DNA from: Streptomyces sp. DH-12
Lineage (GTDB): Bacteria > Actinomycetota > Actinomycetes > Streptomycetales > Streptomycetaceae
Length of the DNA stretch: 64,000 bases
Direction: 5' to 3'
NCBI RefSeq assembly: GCF_002899455.1
Contig: NZ_PPFB01000001.1
Span: 4,625,001 to 4,689,000, forward strand
Shown here: positions 21,206-30,542 of the stretch, in pieces
How positions within the stretch are numbered: the first letter of the stretch is position 1
How the letters are laid out: each line of letters starts with the position of its first letter
Notes under the pieces: generated by a model
What the model was told of the DNA's origin: nothing
The model's database searches: none
What the model saw: only the letters and a program-made list of their open reading frames with translations
Program-made: the position numbers and the translations under genes

Positions 21206-21940
21206 TCAGCGGGGGCCGCCCAGCTCGACGGCGGTGCAGCGCCAGCGCAGGTCCCGGCCGCGCTCCAGCCGGAACGCCATGGCGCGGAGCCGGTCCCCGG
21301 CGCCGATCCGCGCGAACGCCTCGATGGCGCCCTCGCGCGGCACGAACCATCCGATGTCCCGCACGACGGGCCGCGCCCCGCGCGTCCGCAGCGGCCCTCG
21401 CTCCGCGAGCCGGATCAGCTCGTCGTAGGCCTGCCCGGCACTGTGCCGCAACATCGCGTGCACGGGCCGCTGACCGCTCAGCACGGCGACGAGCAGCTCG
21501 GCGAACCGGTCGGTGGGACGGGGCTGCGGGACGCCGAGGGGCGCCCCGCCCGGGTGCGCGGGCACGGCGCCCGACGGCGCCCTGCGCCGGTTCTCGGGCG
21601 CCGCGGCGGCCGGCACGCGTCCGTGGTCCCCGCGCGTCGCGACGCCGGGCACGCGGCCCCTGTCACCGGGCGGTCCGCCAGGGTTCTCGGGTGGCGTGCC
21701 CGCGGGCGTCCCGGCCCGGTGGCCGGGCGTACCGGCGGGCGTTCCGCCTCCGGAGCCGCCTCGGACGGGTCGGCTCCGGGGGGACGGCGCGCGGCCCGAG
21801 GGGCGGTTGTCGGCCGGGCGTGTCCGGCGGGGCGTCGTGCCCCGGGGGCGGTCCGCGCCCGGTGAGGGGGACAAGGGGGCGCCGGCTGTGGGGACGCGTG
21901 GGGGGACGGCCGCGGGGGAGCGGCGTGGCGTTCTGCTCAT
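21206..21940 (-). CDS. Rv3235-family protein (DUF6459-like)
   Basis: A protein of about 244 residues. The first ~145 residues are a Pro/Gly/Arg-rich disordered stretch. A compact domain of about 95 residues at the C-terminus (RFAELLVAVLSGQRPVHAM, then GWFVPREGAIEAFARI) matches what I recall of Rv3235, a protein encoded near secA in actinobacteria. No catalytic motif is evident. The ATG at 21940 was preferred over a GTG at 21952; ribosome-binding evidence is weak for both. Function unknown. Confidence 0.78.
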   Translation of the reverse strand: MSRTPRRSPAAVPPRVPTAGAPLSPSPGADRPRGTTPRRTRPADNRPSGRAPSPRSRPVRGGSGGGTPAGTPGHRAGTPAGTPPENPGGPPGDRGRVPGVATRGDHGRVPAAAAPENRRRAPSGAVPAHPGGAPLGVPQPRPTDRFAELLVAVLSGQRPVHAMLRHSAGQAYDELIRLAERGPLRTRGARPVVRDIGWFVPREGAIEAFARIGAGDRLRAMAFRLERGRDLRWRCTAVELGGPR

Positions 21941-22264
21941 GACCTTGTGCACGAGGGGCCCCGTTCTGAAGGCCGGACCGGCGGGGGAGCCGGGTACCGG
22001 GCAGTAACTTCGTGACGGGGATCTTGTACGGGGACGTGCGGGGGCGGGGCAAGGAGGGGGAGGGCCGGTCGGGGAGGGGCGGAAAGTTCACCTATCAGGG
22101 TGGTCGCCCGTGCGGCGGGCCCCGGCTCGCGGGGGTCGGGCGGGTGACGTCGCGGACGTGGGTTGACGGTCGCGAAGGGGTCGGTGAGGACTCGAAGGGG
22201 GACGGGCGGGACGTATTCTGAGACCTTGCCGAGAAGTGATCCGAGCTGACGAAAGCGGCCGACC
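21941..22264. other. divergent intergenic region, Rv3235-like / DUF6912
   Basis: About 320 bases without a supported gene. Plus-strand G-runs keep short frames open, but none has a start, ribosome-binding site or recognisable product. A TATTCT hexamer at about 22214-22219 could be a -10 element for the DUF6912-HAD unit; no clear -35 element goes with it. Confidence 0.4.
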
Positions 22265-22783
22265 ATGCGCGTCTACGTCCCCCTGACCCTCCCCGGTCTC
22301 GCCGAGGCGCACAGGACGGGGCAGCTGGGCGACGGGCCGTTCACCGCCTACGCCGTGACGCCCGCGCTGCGCGAGTGGTACCTCTCCGACGACATCGAGG
22401 AGCTGGAGTACGCCGCGCTCAGCCGTGCCGCGCTGGCCTCCCTGCGCCTCCTCGCCGCCGATCCCGGCGCCCCCCGGCGCCGGGTCGTGGTCGCCGTGGA
22501 CGTGGCGGACGGCGCGGCCTCCGTCGACCCCGGCCGGGGTCCGGACCCGGCCACGCTGGGCGAGGTGCGCCTCGCCGGGGCCGTACGGCTGGCGAAGGCG
22601 GCCGCCGTGCACGTGGACGCGGAGGACGCCGAGGAGGACGTGGCGGCCGCCGCGCGGGCGCTGGAGGCGGCGGACGGGGGCGACGACGACGCGCGGTTCG
22701 TCGTGGACGGCGCGGAGGACCACGAGCTGCTGTGGTTCGCGACGCAGGAGATCCCGCAGCTCGTCGTCCGGCCGCCCGGGTAG
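22265..22783 (+). CDS. DUF6912-like conserved hypothetical protein
   Basis: A 172-residue acidic, Ala/Asp-rich soluble protein beginning MRVYVPLTLPGLAEAHRTG. It looks like the actinobacterial family I recall as DUF6912; that label is from memory. It contains YAVTPALREWYLSDDIEELEY and ends with a LLWFATQEIPQLV segment. No enzyme motif or membrane segment is visible. It is nine bases from the HAD gene on the same strand, so the two are probably co-transcribed. Function unknown. Confidence 0.8.
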   Translation: MRVYVPLTLPGLAEAHRTGQLGDGPFTAYAVTPALREWYLSDDIEELEYAALSRAALASLRLLAADPGAPRRRVVVAVDVADGAASVDPGRGPDPATLGEVRLAGAVRLAKAAAVHVDAEDAEEDVAAAARALEAADGGDDDARFVVDGAEDHELLWFATQEIPQLVVRPPG

Positions 22784-22792
22784 GTTCTCCGC

Positions 22793-23467
22793 ATGGGGAC
22801 GCACACGGACGCACACATCGTCTGGGACTGGAACGGCACGCTCTTCCACGACGTCGACGCGGTCGTCGCGGCGACGAACGCGGCCTTCGCCGAGCTGGGC
22901 CTCGCGCCCCTCACGCTGGAGCGGTACCGGGAGCTGTACTGCGTGCCGGTGCCGGCGTTCTACGAGCGGCTGATGGGCCGGCTGCCCAGCCGGGCCGAGT
23001 GGGAGCTGATGGACGCCGTCTTCCACCGGCACTACACCGAGCACCGGGTGCGCTGCGGACTGGCCGACGGCGTGGAGGACCTGCTGACCGGGTGGGCGTC
23101 GGCGGGCCGCAGCCAGTCGATCCTCAGCATGCACGGGCACGAGAAGCTGGTCCCGCTGGTGGAGACCTTCGGCATCTCGTCCTATTTCCTGCGCGTCGAC
23201 GGGCGCACCGGCCCCTCCGGCGGCAGCAAGGCGGAGCACATGGTGCGCCACCTGGGCGCGCTGCGCGACACGGTGGACCCGCGGCGCACGGTGGTGATCG
23301 GGGACGCGGCCGACGACGCGCTGGCCGCGCGGCACGCGGGCGCGCGGGCCGTGCTCTACACCGGCGGCTCGCACGGCCGGGCCAGGCTGGAGGCGGTCGG
23401 GGTCCCGGTGGTCGACACCTTGAGCGAGGCGGTGGCGGAAGCGGAGCGCCTGGCGGCCTCCGGCTGA
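22793..23467 (+). CDS. HAD-superfamily hydrolase with a DxN motif
   Basis: A 224-residue HAD protein with a phosphoglycolate phosphatase-like layout. Motif I is IVWDWNGTLFHD: the nucleophile Asp is present (D12), but the second Asp, normally the general acid/base, is Asn (N14). The alpha-helical cap (about 25-100) and core motifs follow (SILSMHGHEKL, KAEHMVRHLG), with GDAADDALAARHAGA as the metal-binding motif IV. The substitution may lower phosphatase activity or point to a binding role. It is encoded directly after the DUF6912-like gene. Substrate unknown. Confidence 0.88.
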   Translation: MGTHTDAHIVWDWNGTLFHDVDAVVAATNAAFAELGLAPLTLERYRELYCVPVPAFYERLMGRLPSRAEWELMDAVFHRHYTEHRVRCGLADGVEDLLTGWASAGRSQSILSMHGHEKLVPLVETFGISSYFLRVDGRTGPSGGSKAEHMVRHLGALRDTVDPRRTVVIGDAADDALAARHAGARAVLYTGGSHGRARLEAVGVPVVDTLSEAVAEAERLAASG

Positions 23468-23895
23468 CCGGAAAGCCCCGGCCGCACTGTGCGAAACGTC
23501 AAAGTCCGCCCCCCGGTTTTGTACACATACGGCTCATGACGGGGCCCCTCCGGAGGGCGATAGCCTAGGTGGCGTGATCAGCGCGATAGCTCGCGGGGAC
23601 CGTGGCGTTCCCGCTGTGCGCCCGGTGAGCACGGACGACATCCGTGTCCGGGTGGCGACCGCTGATCCTCGCGGGCGGCACGGGACGCGGCGCACCCCGG
23701 AGGGGCAGGCGTTCCGGAGAGCGCAGTCACACCCGTCGGACGCATCGGATTCCGCCGGAAGGCCCCCGTTCCTCCCCTCTCACGGCATAGCGTCGGCACA
23801 GACCGGACACCCCGTGTCGTACCACCGCACCGCGAGGTCGGAGACCGTACTTCCTTCTACGTCACGCAACGGCGCGCGACAGGAGCCAGAGGACC
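23468..23895 (+). other. long leader/intergenic region upstream of glutamate dehydrogenase
   Basis: 428 bases with no supported gene. A frame open from 23574 to 23957 overlaps the dehydrogenase start and has no family resemblance. Near the start are an A/T-richer stretch (gttttgtacacatacggctcatgac, about 23515-23539) and a cccctccggaggg hairpin, so a promoter is likely in the first 120 bases and the transcript may have a long 5' leader. A ribosome-binding site (caggagccagagg) precedes the ATG at 23896. Confidence 0.45.
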
Positions 23896-26800
23896 ATGCA
23901 GACCAAGCTGGACGAAGCCAAGGCCGAGCTGCTCGATCGGGCCGCCCGGGTAGCTGAGAACAGCCCGGCCGGGGGGAAACTACCGACTGGGACCGTGGAG
24001 GGGGACACGCCCGACCGGGACGCCGTCCTCGCGTTCCTCCAGCGCTACTACCTGCACACCGCCCCGGAGGACCTCACCGACCGCGACCCGGTCGACATCT
24101 TCGGGGCCGCCGTCTCGCACCACCGGCTCGCCGAGAACCGCCCGCAGGGCACGGCGAACGTCCGGGTGCACACCCCGACCGTCGAGGAGAACGGCTGGAC
24201 CTGCAGCCACTCCGTCGTCGAGGTCGTCACGGACGACATGCCCTTCCTCGTCGACTCCGTCACCAACGAGCTGACCCGCCAGGGCCGCGGCATCCACGTG
24301 GTGATCCACCCGCAGTTCGTGGTCCGCCGGGACGTGACCGGCAAGCTGATCGAGGTCCTCTCCGACCCGGTCGGCGGCGACCTCCCCCAGGACGCCCGCC
24401 ACCTGCCGCACGACGCGCACGTCGAGTCCTGGATCCACGTCGAGATCGACCGCGAGACCGACCGCGGCGACCTCAAGCAGATCACCACCGACCTGCTGCG
24501 GATCCTCTCCGACGTCCGCGAGGCCGTCGAGGACTGGGGCAAGATGCGCCAGGCGGCCACCTCGCTGGCCGACGCGCTGCCCGGGGAGCCCGTCCCCGCA
24601 GACCTGCCCCCGCTGCAGGTCGAGGAGGCCCGCGAGCTGCTGCACTGGCTCGCCGACGACCACTTCACCTTCCTCGGCTACCGCGAGTACGAGCTGCGCG
24701 ACGACGACTCGCTCGCCGCCCTGCCCGGCACCGGCCTCGGCATCCTGCGCTCCGACCCGCGCCACGCGGCCGACGAGGACCACCCGGTCAGCCCGTCCTT
24801 CGAGCGGCTGCCCGCCGACGCCCGCGCCAAGGCCCGCGAGCACAAGCTGCTCATCCTGACCAAGGCCAACAGCCGCGCCACCGTGCACCGGCCGTCGTAC
24901 CTGGACTACATCGGCGTGAAGAAGTTCGACGCCGACGGCAACGTGGTCGGCGAGCGCCGCTTCCTCGGGCTGTTCTCCTCCGCCGCCTACACCGAGTCCG
25001 TGCGCCGGGTGCCGGTGATCCGCCGCAAGGTCGACGACGTCCTGGAGCGGGCCGGCTTCTCGCCGCACAGCCACGACGGGCGCGACCTGCTGCAGATCCT
25101 GGAGACCTACCCGCGCGACGAGCTGTTCCAGACCCCGGTCGAGGAACTGCGGTCCATCGTCACCTCGGTGCTCTACCTCCAGGAGCGCCGCCGGCTGCGG
25201 CTGTACCTGCGCCAGGACGAGTACGGGCGCTACTATTCCGCCCTCGTCTACCTGCCGCGCGACCGCTACACCACCGGTGTCCGGCTGCGGATCATCGACA
25301 TCCTCAAGGAGGAGCTCGGCGGCGTCAGCGTCGACTTCACCGCCTGGAACACCGAATCGGTCCTCTCCCGGCTGCACTTCGTCGTCCGCGTCCCGCAGGG
25401 CACCTCACTGCGGCACCTGTCCGACAGCGACAAGGAGCGCCTGGAGGCCCGCCTGGCCGAGGCCGCCCGCTCCTGGTCCGACGGCTTCGCCGAGGCGCTG
25501 ACCACCGAGTTCGGCGAGGAGCGCGCCGCAGAGCTGCTGCGCCGCTACGCGGGCGCCTTCCCCGAGGGCTACAAGGCCGACCACTCCCCGCGCGGCGCCG
25601 TCGCCGACCTGGTGCGTCTCGAGGAGCTGGACGAGGAGCGGGACTTCGCGCTCAGCCTGTACGAGCCGGTGGGCGCGGGGCCCGACGAGCGCCGCTTCAA
25701 GATCTACCGCACCGGCGAGGCCGTCTCCCTGTCCGCGGTGCTGCCCGTGCTGCAGCGCCTCGGCGTCGAGGTCATCGACGAGCGGCCGTACGAGCTGCGG
25801 CGCTCCGACCGCAGCGTGGCCTGGATCTACGACTTCGGCCTGCGCATGCCGCACGCGCCCGGCGGCGGGGACCACCTCGGCGACGACGCCCGCGAGCGCT
25901 TCCAGGACACCTTCGCGGCCACCTGGACCGGCAAGGCGGAGAACGACGGCTTCAACGCCCTCGTGCTGAGCGCCGGGCTGACCTGGCGTCAGGCGACGGT
26001 GCTGCGCGCGTACGCCAAGTACCTGCGCCAGGCCGGGTCCACCTTCAGCCAGGACTACATGGAGGACACCCTCCGGAACAACGTCCACACCACCCGGCTG
26101 CTGGTCTCCCTGTTCGAGGCGCGGATGTCGCCGGACCGGCAGCGCGCCGGGTACGAACTGGTGGACGCCCTGCTGGAGGAGCTCGACGCCGCCCTCGACA
26201 AGGTCGCCAGCCTCGACGAGGACCGCATCCTGCGCGCCTTCCTCACCGTCATCAAGGCGACGCTGCGCACCAACTTCTTCCAGGAGACGAGCGGCGGCGA
26301 GCCGCACGACTACGTCTCCATGAAGTTCGACCCGCAGGCCATCCCCGACCTGCCCGCGCCGCGCCCGGCGTTCGAGATCTGGGTGTACTCGCCGCGGGTG
26401 GAGGGCGTGCACCTGCGCTTCGGCAAGGTCGCGCGCGGCGGTCTGCGCTGGTCCGACCGGCGTGAGGACTTCCGCACCGAGATCCTCGGCCTGGTCAAGG
26501 CGCAGATGGTGAAGAACACCGTCATCGTGCCGGTCGGCGCCAAGGGCGGGTTCGTCGCCAAGCAGCTCCCCGACCCGGCCGTCGACCGGGACGCGTGGAT
26601 GGCGGAGGGCGTCGCCTGCTACCGCACGTTCATCTCCGCGCTGCTCGACATCACCGACAACATGGTGGGCGGCGAGGTCGTGCCGCCGGCGGACGTCGTC
26701 CGGCACGACGAGGACGACACCTACCTGGTCGTCGCCGCGGACAAGGGCACCGCGACCTTCTCCGACATCGCCAACGAGGTCGCCGAGACGTACAACTTCT

Positions 26801-28845
26801 GGCTCGGGGACGCCTTCGCCTCCGGCGGCTCGGCCGGCTACGACCACAAGGGCATGGGCATCACCGCCCGCGGCGCCTGGGAGTCCGTCAAGCGGCACTT
26901 CCGGGAGCTGGGCGTGGACACCCAGACCCAGGACTTCACGGTCGTCGGCATCGGCGACATGTCCGGCGACGTGTTCGGCAACGGCATGCTGCTCAGCGAG
27001 CACATCCGCCTGGTCGCCGCCTTCGACCACCGGCACATCTTCATCGACCCGAACCCGGACGCGGCCGTCTCCTACGCCGAGCGCCGCCGGTTGTTCGAAC
27101 TGCCGCGCAGTTCCTGGGCCGACTACGACACCGCCCTGCTGTCGGCGGGCGGCGGCGTCTTCCCGCGCAGCGCCAAGTCCGTGCCGATCAACGCGCACAT
27201 CCGCGAGGCCCTCGGCATCGAGCCCGAGGTCACCAAGATGACCCCGGCCGACCTGATGAAGGCGATCCTCACGGCGCCGGTCGACCTGCTGTGGAACGGC
27301 GGCATCGGCACCTACGTCAAGGCGTCCACCGAGTCCGACGCGGACGTCGGCGACAAGGGCAACGACGCGATCCGGGTCGACGGCAAGGACCTGCGGGTCG
27401 CCGTCGTCGGCGAGGGCGGCAACCTGGGCATGACCCAGCTCGGCCGGATCGAGTTCGCGCTGCACGGCGGCCGGCAGAACACCGACGCCATCGACAACAG
27501 CGCGGGCGTGGACACCTCCGACCACGAGGTGAACATCAAGATCCTGCTGAACGGCCTGGTCAAGGAAGGCGACATGACGGTGAAGCAGCGCAACAAGCTG
27601 CTCGCCGAGATGACCGACGAGGTCGGCCGGCTGGTGCTGCGCAACAACTACGCGCAGAACACCGCCATCGCCAACGCGCTGGCCCAGTCGAAGGACATGA
27701 TCCACGCGCAGCAGCGCTTCCTGAAGCACCTGGTGCGCGAGGGCCACCTGGACCGGGCGCTGGAGTTCCTGCCCACCGACCGGCAGATCCGTGAGCGGCT
27801 CGCCTCCGGGCAGGGCCTGACCGGGCCGGAGACGGCGGTCCTGCTGGCGTACACGAAGATCACGGTCGCCGAGGAGCTGCTGCACACCTCGCTGCCCGAC
27901 GACCCCTACCTGAAGGGCCTGCTGCACGCCTACTTCCCGACCGCGCTGCGCGAGCGGTTCGGGGAGCACATCGACAGCCACCCGCTGCGCCGCGAGATCA
28001 TCACGACCGTACTGGTCAACGACACGGTCAACACCGGCGGCACCACGTATCTGCACCGGATGCGCGAGGAGACCGGGGCGTCGCTGGAGGAGATCGTCCG
28101 GGCGCAGACCGCGGCCCGCGCGATCTTCCGTTCCTCGGTGGTGTGGGACGGCGTGGAGGCGCTCGACACCAGGGTCGACACCGCCACCCAGACCCGGATC
28201 CGGCTGCACTCCCGCCGTCTGGTGGAGCGCGGCACGCGCTGGCTGCTCAACAACCGGCCGCAGCCGCTGCAGCTCGAGGAGACGGTGTCGTTCTTCGCCG
28301 AGCGGGTCGAGCAGGTCTGGGCGGAGCTGCCCAAGCTGCTGCGCGGCGAGGACCTGAGCTGGTACCAGAAGATCTACGACGAGCTGAGCGAGGCGGGGGT
28401 CCCGGACGAGCTGGCCACCCGGGTCGCCGGGTTCTCCTCCGCCTTCCCGACGCTCGACATCGTGTCGGTGGCCGACCGGACGGGCAAGGAGCCGCTGGAC
28501 GTCGCCGAGGTGTACTACGACCTCGCCGACCGGCTGCGCATCACCCAGCTGATGGACCGGATCACCGAGCTGCCGCGCGCGGACCGGTGGCAGTCCATGG
28601 CCCGTGCGGCGATCCGTGAGGACCTCTACGCGGCGCACGCGGCGGTCACCGCGGACGTGCTGGCGGAGGGCGACGGCTCGGCGACGCCGCAGCAGCGCTT
28701 CGCGCTGTGGGAGCAGAAGAACGCGGCGCTGCTCGGCCGGGCCCGCACCACGCTGGAGGAGATCCACGGCTCCGACTCGTTCGACCTCGCGAACCTGTCG
28801 GTGGCGATGCGGACCATGCGCACGCTGCTGAGGTCGCACTCGTAG
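23896..28845 (+). CDS. NAD-dependent glutamate dehydrogenase, large (180-kDa) class
   Basis: A 1649-residue catabolic glutamate dehydrogenase that oxidatively deaminates glutamate to 2-oxoglutarate with NAD+. Length and layout fit the 180-kDa class first known from Streptomyces. An N-terminal half with ACT-like regulatory segments (about 1-700) precedes the catalytic core. The core includes GLRWSDRREDFRTEILGLVK, the lysine-containing VPVGAKGGFVAKQLP and the dinucleotide-binding FTVVGIGDMSGDVFGNGML. A C-terminal domain of about 450 residues follows. The ATG has AGAGG upstream. It is a single-gene unit ended by a strong hairpin. Confidence 0.95.
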   Translation: MQTKLDEAKAELLDRAARVAENSPAGGKLPTGTVEGDTPDRDAVLAFLQRYYLHTAPEDLTDRDPVDIFGAAVSHHRLAENRPQGTANVRVHTPTVEENGWTCSHSVVEVVTDDMPFLVDSVTNELTRQGRGIHVVIHPQFVVRRDVTGKLIEVLSDPVGGDLPQDARHLPHDAHVESWIHVEIDRETDRGDLKQITTDLLRILSDVREAVEDWGKMRQAATSLADALPGEPVPADLPPLQVEEARELLHWLADDHFTFLGYREYELRDDDSLAALPGTGLGILRSDPRHAADEDHPVSPSFERLPADARAKAREHKLLILTKANSRATVHRPSYLDYIGVKKFDADGNVVGERRFLGLFSSAAYTESVRRVPVIRRKVDDVLERAGFSPHSHDGRDLLQILETYPRDELFQTPVEELRSIVTSVLYLQERRRLRLYLRQDEYGRYYSALVYLPRDRYTTGVRLRIIDILKEELGGVSVDFTAWNTESVLSRLHFVVRVPQGTSLRHLSDSDKERLEARLAEAARSWSDGFAEALTTEFGEERAAELLRRYAGAFPEGYKADHSPRGAVADLVRLEELDEERDFALSLYEPVGAGPDERRFKIYRTGEAVSLSAVLPVLQRLGVEVIDERPYELRRSDRSVAWIYDFGLRMPHAPGGGDHLGDDARERFQDTFAATWTGKAENDGFNALVLSAGLTWRQATVLRAYAKYLRQAGSTFSQDYMEDTLRNNVHTTRLLVSLFEARMSPDRQRAGYELVDALLEELDAALDKVASLDEDRILRAFLTVIKATLRTNFFQETSGGEPHDYVSMKFDPQAIPDLPAPRPAFEIWVYSPRVEGVHLRFGKVARGGLRWSDRREDFRTEILGLVKAQMVKNTVIVPVGAKGGFVAKQLPDPAVDRDAWMAEGVACYRTFISALLDITDNMVGGEVVPPADVVRHDEDDTYLVVAADKGTATFSDIANEVAETYNFWLGDAFASGGSAGYDHKGMGITARGAWESVKRHFRELGVDTQTQDFTVVGIGDMSGDVFGNGMLLSEHIRLVAAFDHRHIFIDPNPDAAVSYAERRRLFELPRSSWADYDTALLSAGGGVFPRSAKSVPINAHIREALGIEPEVTKMTPADLMKAILTAPVDLLWNGGIGTYVKASTESDADVGDKGNDAIRVDGKDLRVAVVGEGGNLGMTQLGRIEFALHGGRQNTDAIDNSAGVDTSDHEVNIKILLNGLVKEGDMTVKQRNKLLAEMTDEVGRLVLRNNYAQNTAIANALAQSKDMIHAQQRFLKHLVREGHLDRALEFLPTDRQIRERLASGQGLTGPETAVLLAYTKITVAEELLHTSLPDDPYLKGLLHAYFPTALRERFGEHIDSHPLRREIITTVLVNDTVNTGGTTYLHRMREETGASLEEIVRAQTAARAIFRSSVVWDGVEALDTRVDTATQTRIRLHSRRLVERGTRWLLNNRPQPLQLEETVSFFAERVEQVWAELPKLLRGEDLSWYQKIYDELSEAGVPDELATRVAGFSSAFPTLDIVSVADRTGKEPLDVAEVYYDLADRLRITQLMDRITELPRADRWQSMARAAIREDLYAAHAAVTADVLAEGDGSATPQQRFALWEQKNAALLGRARTTLEEIHGSDSFDLANLSVAMRTMRTLLRSHS

Positions 28846-28859
28846 GGCGCCGGGCCCGT

Positions 28860-28898
28860 CGGGGGCGCCGCGGACCGTCACGGTCCGCGGCGCCCCCG
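28860..28898 (+). terminator. terminator of the glutamate dehydrogenase gene
   Basis: A perfect 18-bp inverted repeat (28860-28877 and 28881-28898) around a tca loop, starting 15 bases after the stop codon. It lies between the dehydrogenase and the first gene of the wall-polymer locus. Confidence 0.9.
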
Positions 28899-28971
28899 CG
28901 CGCGTGGTGCCTTGGGCGGGAATCGGCGGCGAACCCGTGGGGACGGCCCGGGAACGGGATAGGTCTCTGGT

Positions 28972-30501
28972 GTGACTGCCCGATTCCCGTCGTCCGGAGG
29001 AGCCGGAGCGTCCGGAGGGGCCGGCGCGCACCGCCCCGCGCTCCGCCCGGCCGCCGTCGGCCGGGCCCTGGCCACGGGCGTCACCGGGCTCGTCCTGCTC
29101 CTGCTGGTCCTGGTCGTCGTACGGCTGCCGTGGAGGGGCGACCTCGGCGTCCACGCGGCGACCGTGCAGCGGCTGCGGCACGACCCGCTCGCCCCGGGCA
29201 ACCCGCTGGTCGACGCGAACACCCCGAGCCCGTACTACTCGCCGTGGACGCTGGTGCTCGGCGGTGTCGCCCGGGCGAGCGGCCTGGACGTGTTCGTGGT
29301 GCTGCGGCTGGCCGCCGTGGCCGGGCTGGCGCTGCTGGTCACGGGCGTGTGGCGGTACGTGCGGACGCTGAGCGCGCACCCGGCCGCGCCCCCGCTCGCG
29401 CTGCTGTGCCTGCTGTTCCTGTGGGGCTCCGAGCCCCTGCTGTGGAGCGGCTTCCCGGGGCTGCACTCGCTCGCCCTGACGGCGGCCTACCCGAGCACGT
29501 TCACCCTGGGACTCGCCTTCCACTTCTGGGCCTGGCTGACCGGCGCGCTGCGCGGCCGGGCCGGGTGGGGGACGTGGCTGGGGCTGGGCGTGCTGTGGGC
29601 GGCGATCCTGCTCTGCCACCAGTTCTCCGGGGTGGTGGCCACGGTGGGCGCGGCCGCCGCGGTGGTCGCGGCGCGTCCCGGGCGCGCGGTGTGGCCCCGG
29701 CTCGGTGCGGCGCTGCTGCTGGGCGTGTCGGTGCTGGGGGCGTGGCCGTACTACGACTTCTTCGCGCTGGCGGACGCCGGGGACGGGCTGGAGACGGTGC
29801 ACCGGGCGCTGTACGCGCACCCGGTGGCGCGGTTCGGGCTGGTGCTGCTGGGCGTGGCCGCGCTCGTGCCGCGCTGGCGGCGCGACCACCGGGACCCGCT
29901 GGTGATCTTCTGCGCCCTGGGCGTGCTGATCGTCGTCGCGGGACGGATCACCGGGCACCACTCGTGGGGCCGGGCCCTGCCGGCGGCGGTGATCCCGGCG
30001 CAGATCGCGGCGGCCGTCGCGGTCGTGGGGGCGGGGTCGCGGCGGGTGCGCGCGGTGTGGGCGGCGCTGCTCGCCGGGGCGCTGCTGGCCGGCGGCTGGG
30101 CGCAGGCGGGCGCGCTCGGGTACGTGGTCGCGGCCGACGCGCTGCCCGGCGCGGTGGCGGACAGGCACCGGCCGCCGTGGCCGGGGTACGGGTGGATCAC
30201 CCGCTGGGTGCGGTACGGCGACGTCGTCATGGCCGAGGGCCGGGCGGCCCGCCAGGTGCCCGCCTACGGCCCCTACACGGTCGCCCCCGGCTACCCCGAC
30301 TTCTTCCTCGCCGACGAGGAGCGCCGTACGGCCGCCACCCGGGCGTACTTCGCCGCGGACACGCCGGCGGCCGAGCGGCGGGGCACCGAGCGGGAGTACG
30401 AGGTGCGCTGGGTGGTGGACCACCGCGGCGTCCTGGACGACCCCGCGCTGCGGCCGGTGGCCCGGGGGCCGCGCGGGGAGGTGCTGTACGCCGTGCCGTG
30501 A
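28972..30501 (+). CDS. polytopic membrane protein, GT-C-like
   Basis: A 509-residue integral membrane protein with roughly ten membrane segments and a soluble C-terminal tail of about 110 residues. A first extracytoplasmic loop after the first membrane segment carries DLGVHAATVQRLRHD and TPSPYYSPWT. This layout, an acidic residue near the start of the first loop followed by many membrane segments, resembles GT-C glycosyltransferases that use lipid-linked sugars. It is paralogous to the protein at 39712-41331, which has the matching DAGQHAAVVERLKDD and SPYYSPYA. The start is GTG. It is convergent with the GT2 gene, 41 bases apart. A role in decorating the wall polymer is inferred. Confidence 0.8.
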   Translation: MTARFPSSGGAGASGGAGAHRPALRPAAVGRALATGVTGLVLLLLVLVVVRLPWRGDLGVHAATVQRLRHDPLAPGNPLVDANTPSPYYSPWTLVLGGVARASGLDVFVVLRLAAVAGLALLVTGVWRYVRTLSAHPAAPPLALLCLLFLWGSEPLLWSGFPGLHSLALTAAYPSTFTLGLAFHFWAWLTGALRGRAGWGTWLGLGVLWAAILLCHQFSGVVATVGAAAAVVAARPGRAVWPRLGAALLLGVSVLGAWPYYDFFALADAGDGLETVHRALYAHPVARFGLVLLGVAALVPRWRRDHRDPLVIFCALGVLIVVAGRITGHHSWGRALPAAVIPAQIAAAVAVVGAGSRRVRAVWAALLAGALLAGGWAQAGALGYVVAADALPGAVADRHRPPWPGYGWITRWVRYGDVVMAEGRAARQVPAYGPYTVAPGYPDFFLADEERRTAATRAYFAADTPAAERRGTEREYEVRWVVDHRGVLDDPALRPVARGPRGEVLYAVP

Positions 30502-30542
30502 GCCGGCGGGGTGCCTGGTGGCCGGGGGCGGGTCGCGGGGCG

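Noticed and set aside
23574..23957. Possible small gene upstream of glutamate dehydrogenase
   Set aside because: There is no family resemblance. It overlaps the dehydrogenase start out of frame and has no clear ribosome-binding site; the region reads better as a leader.
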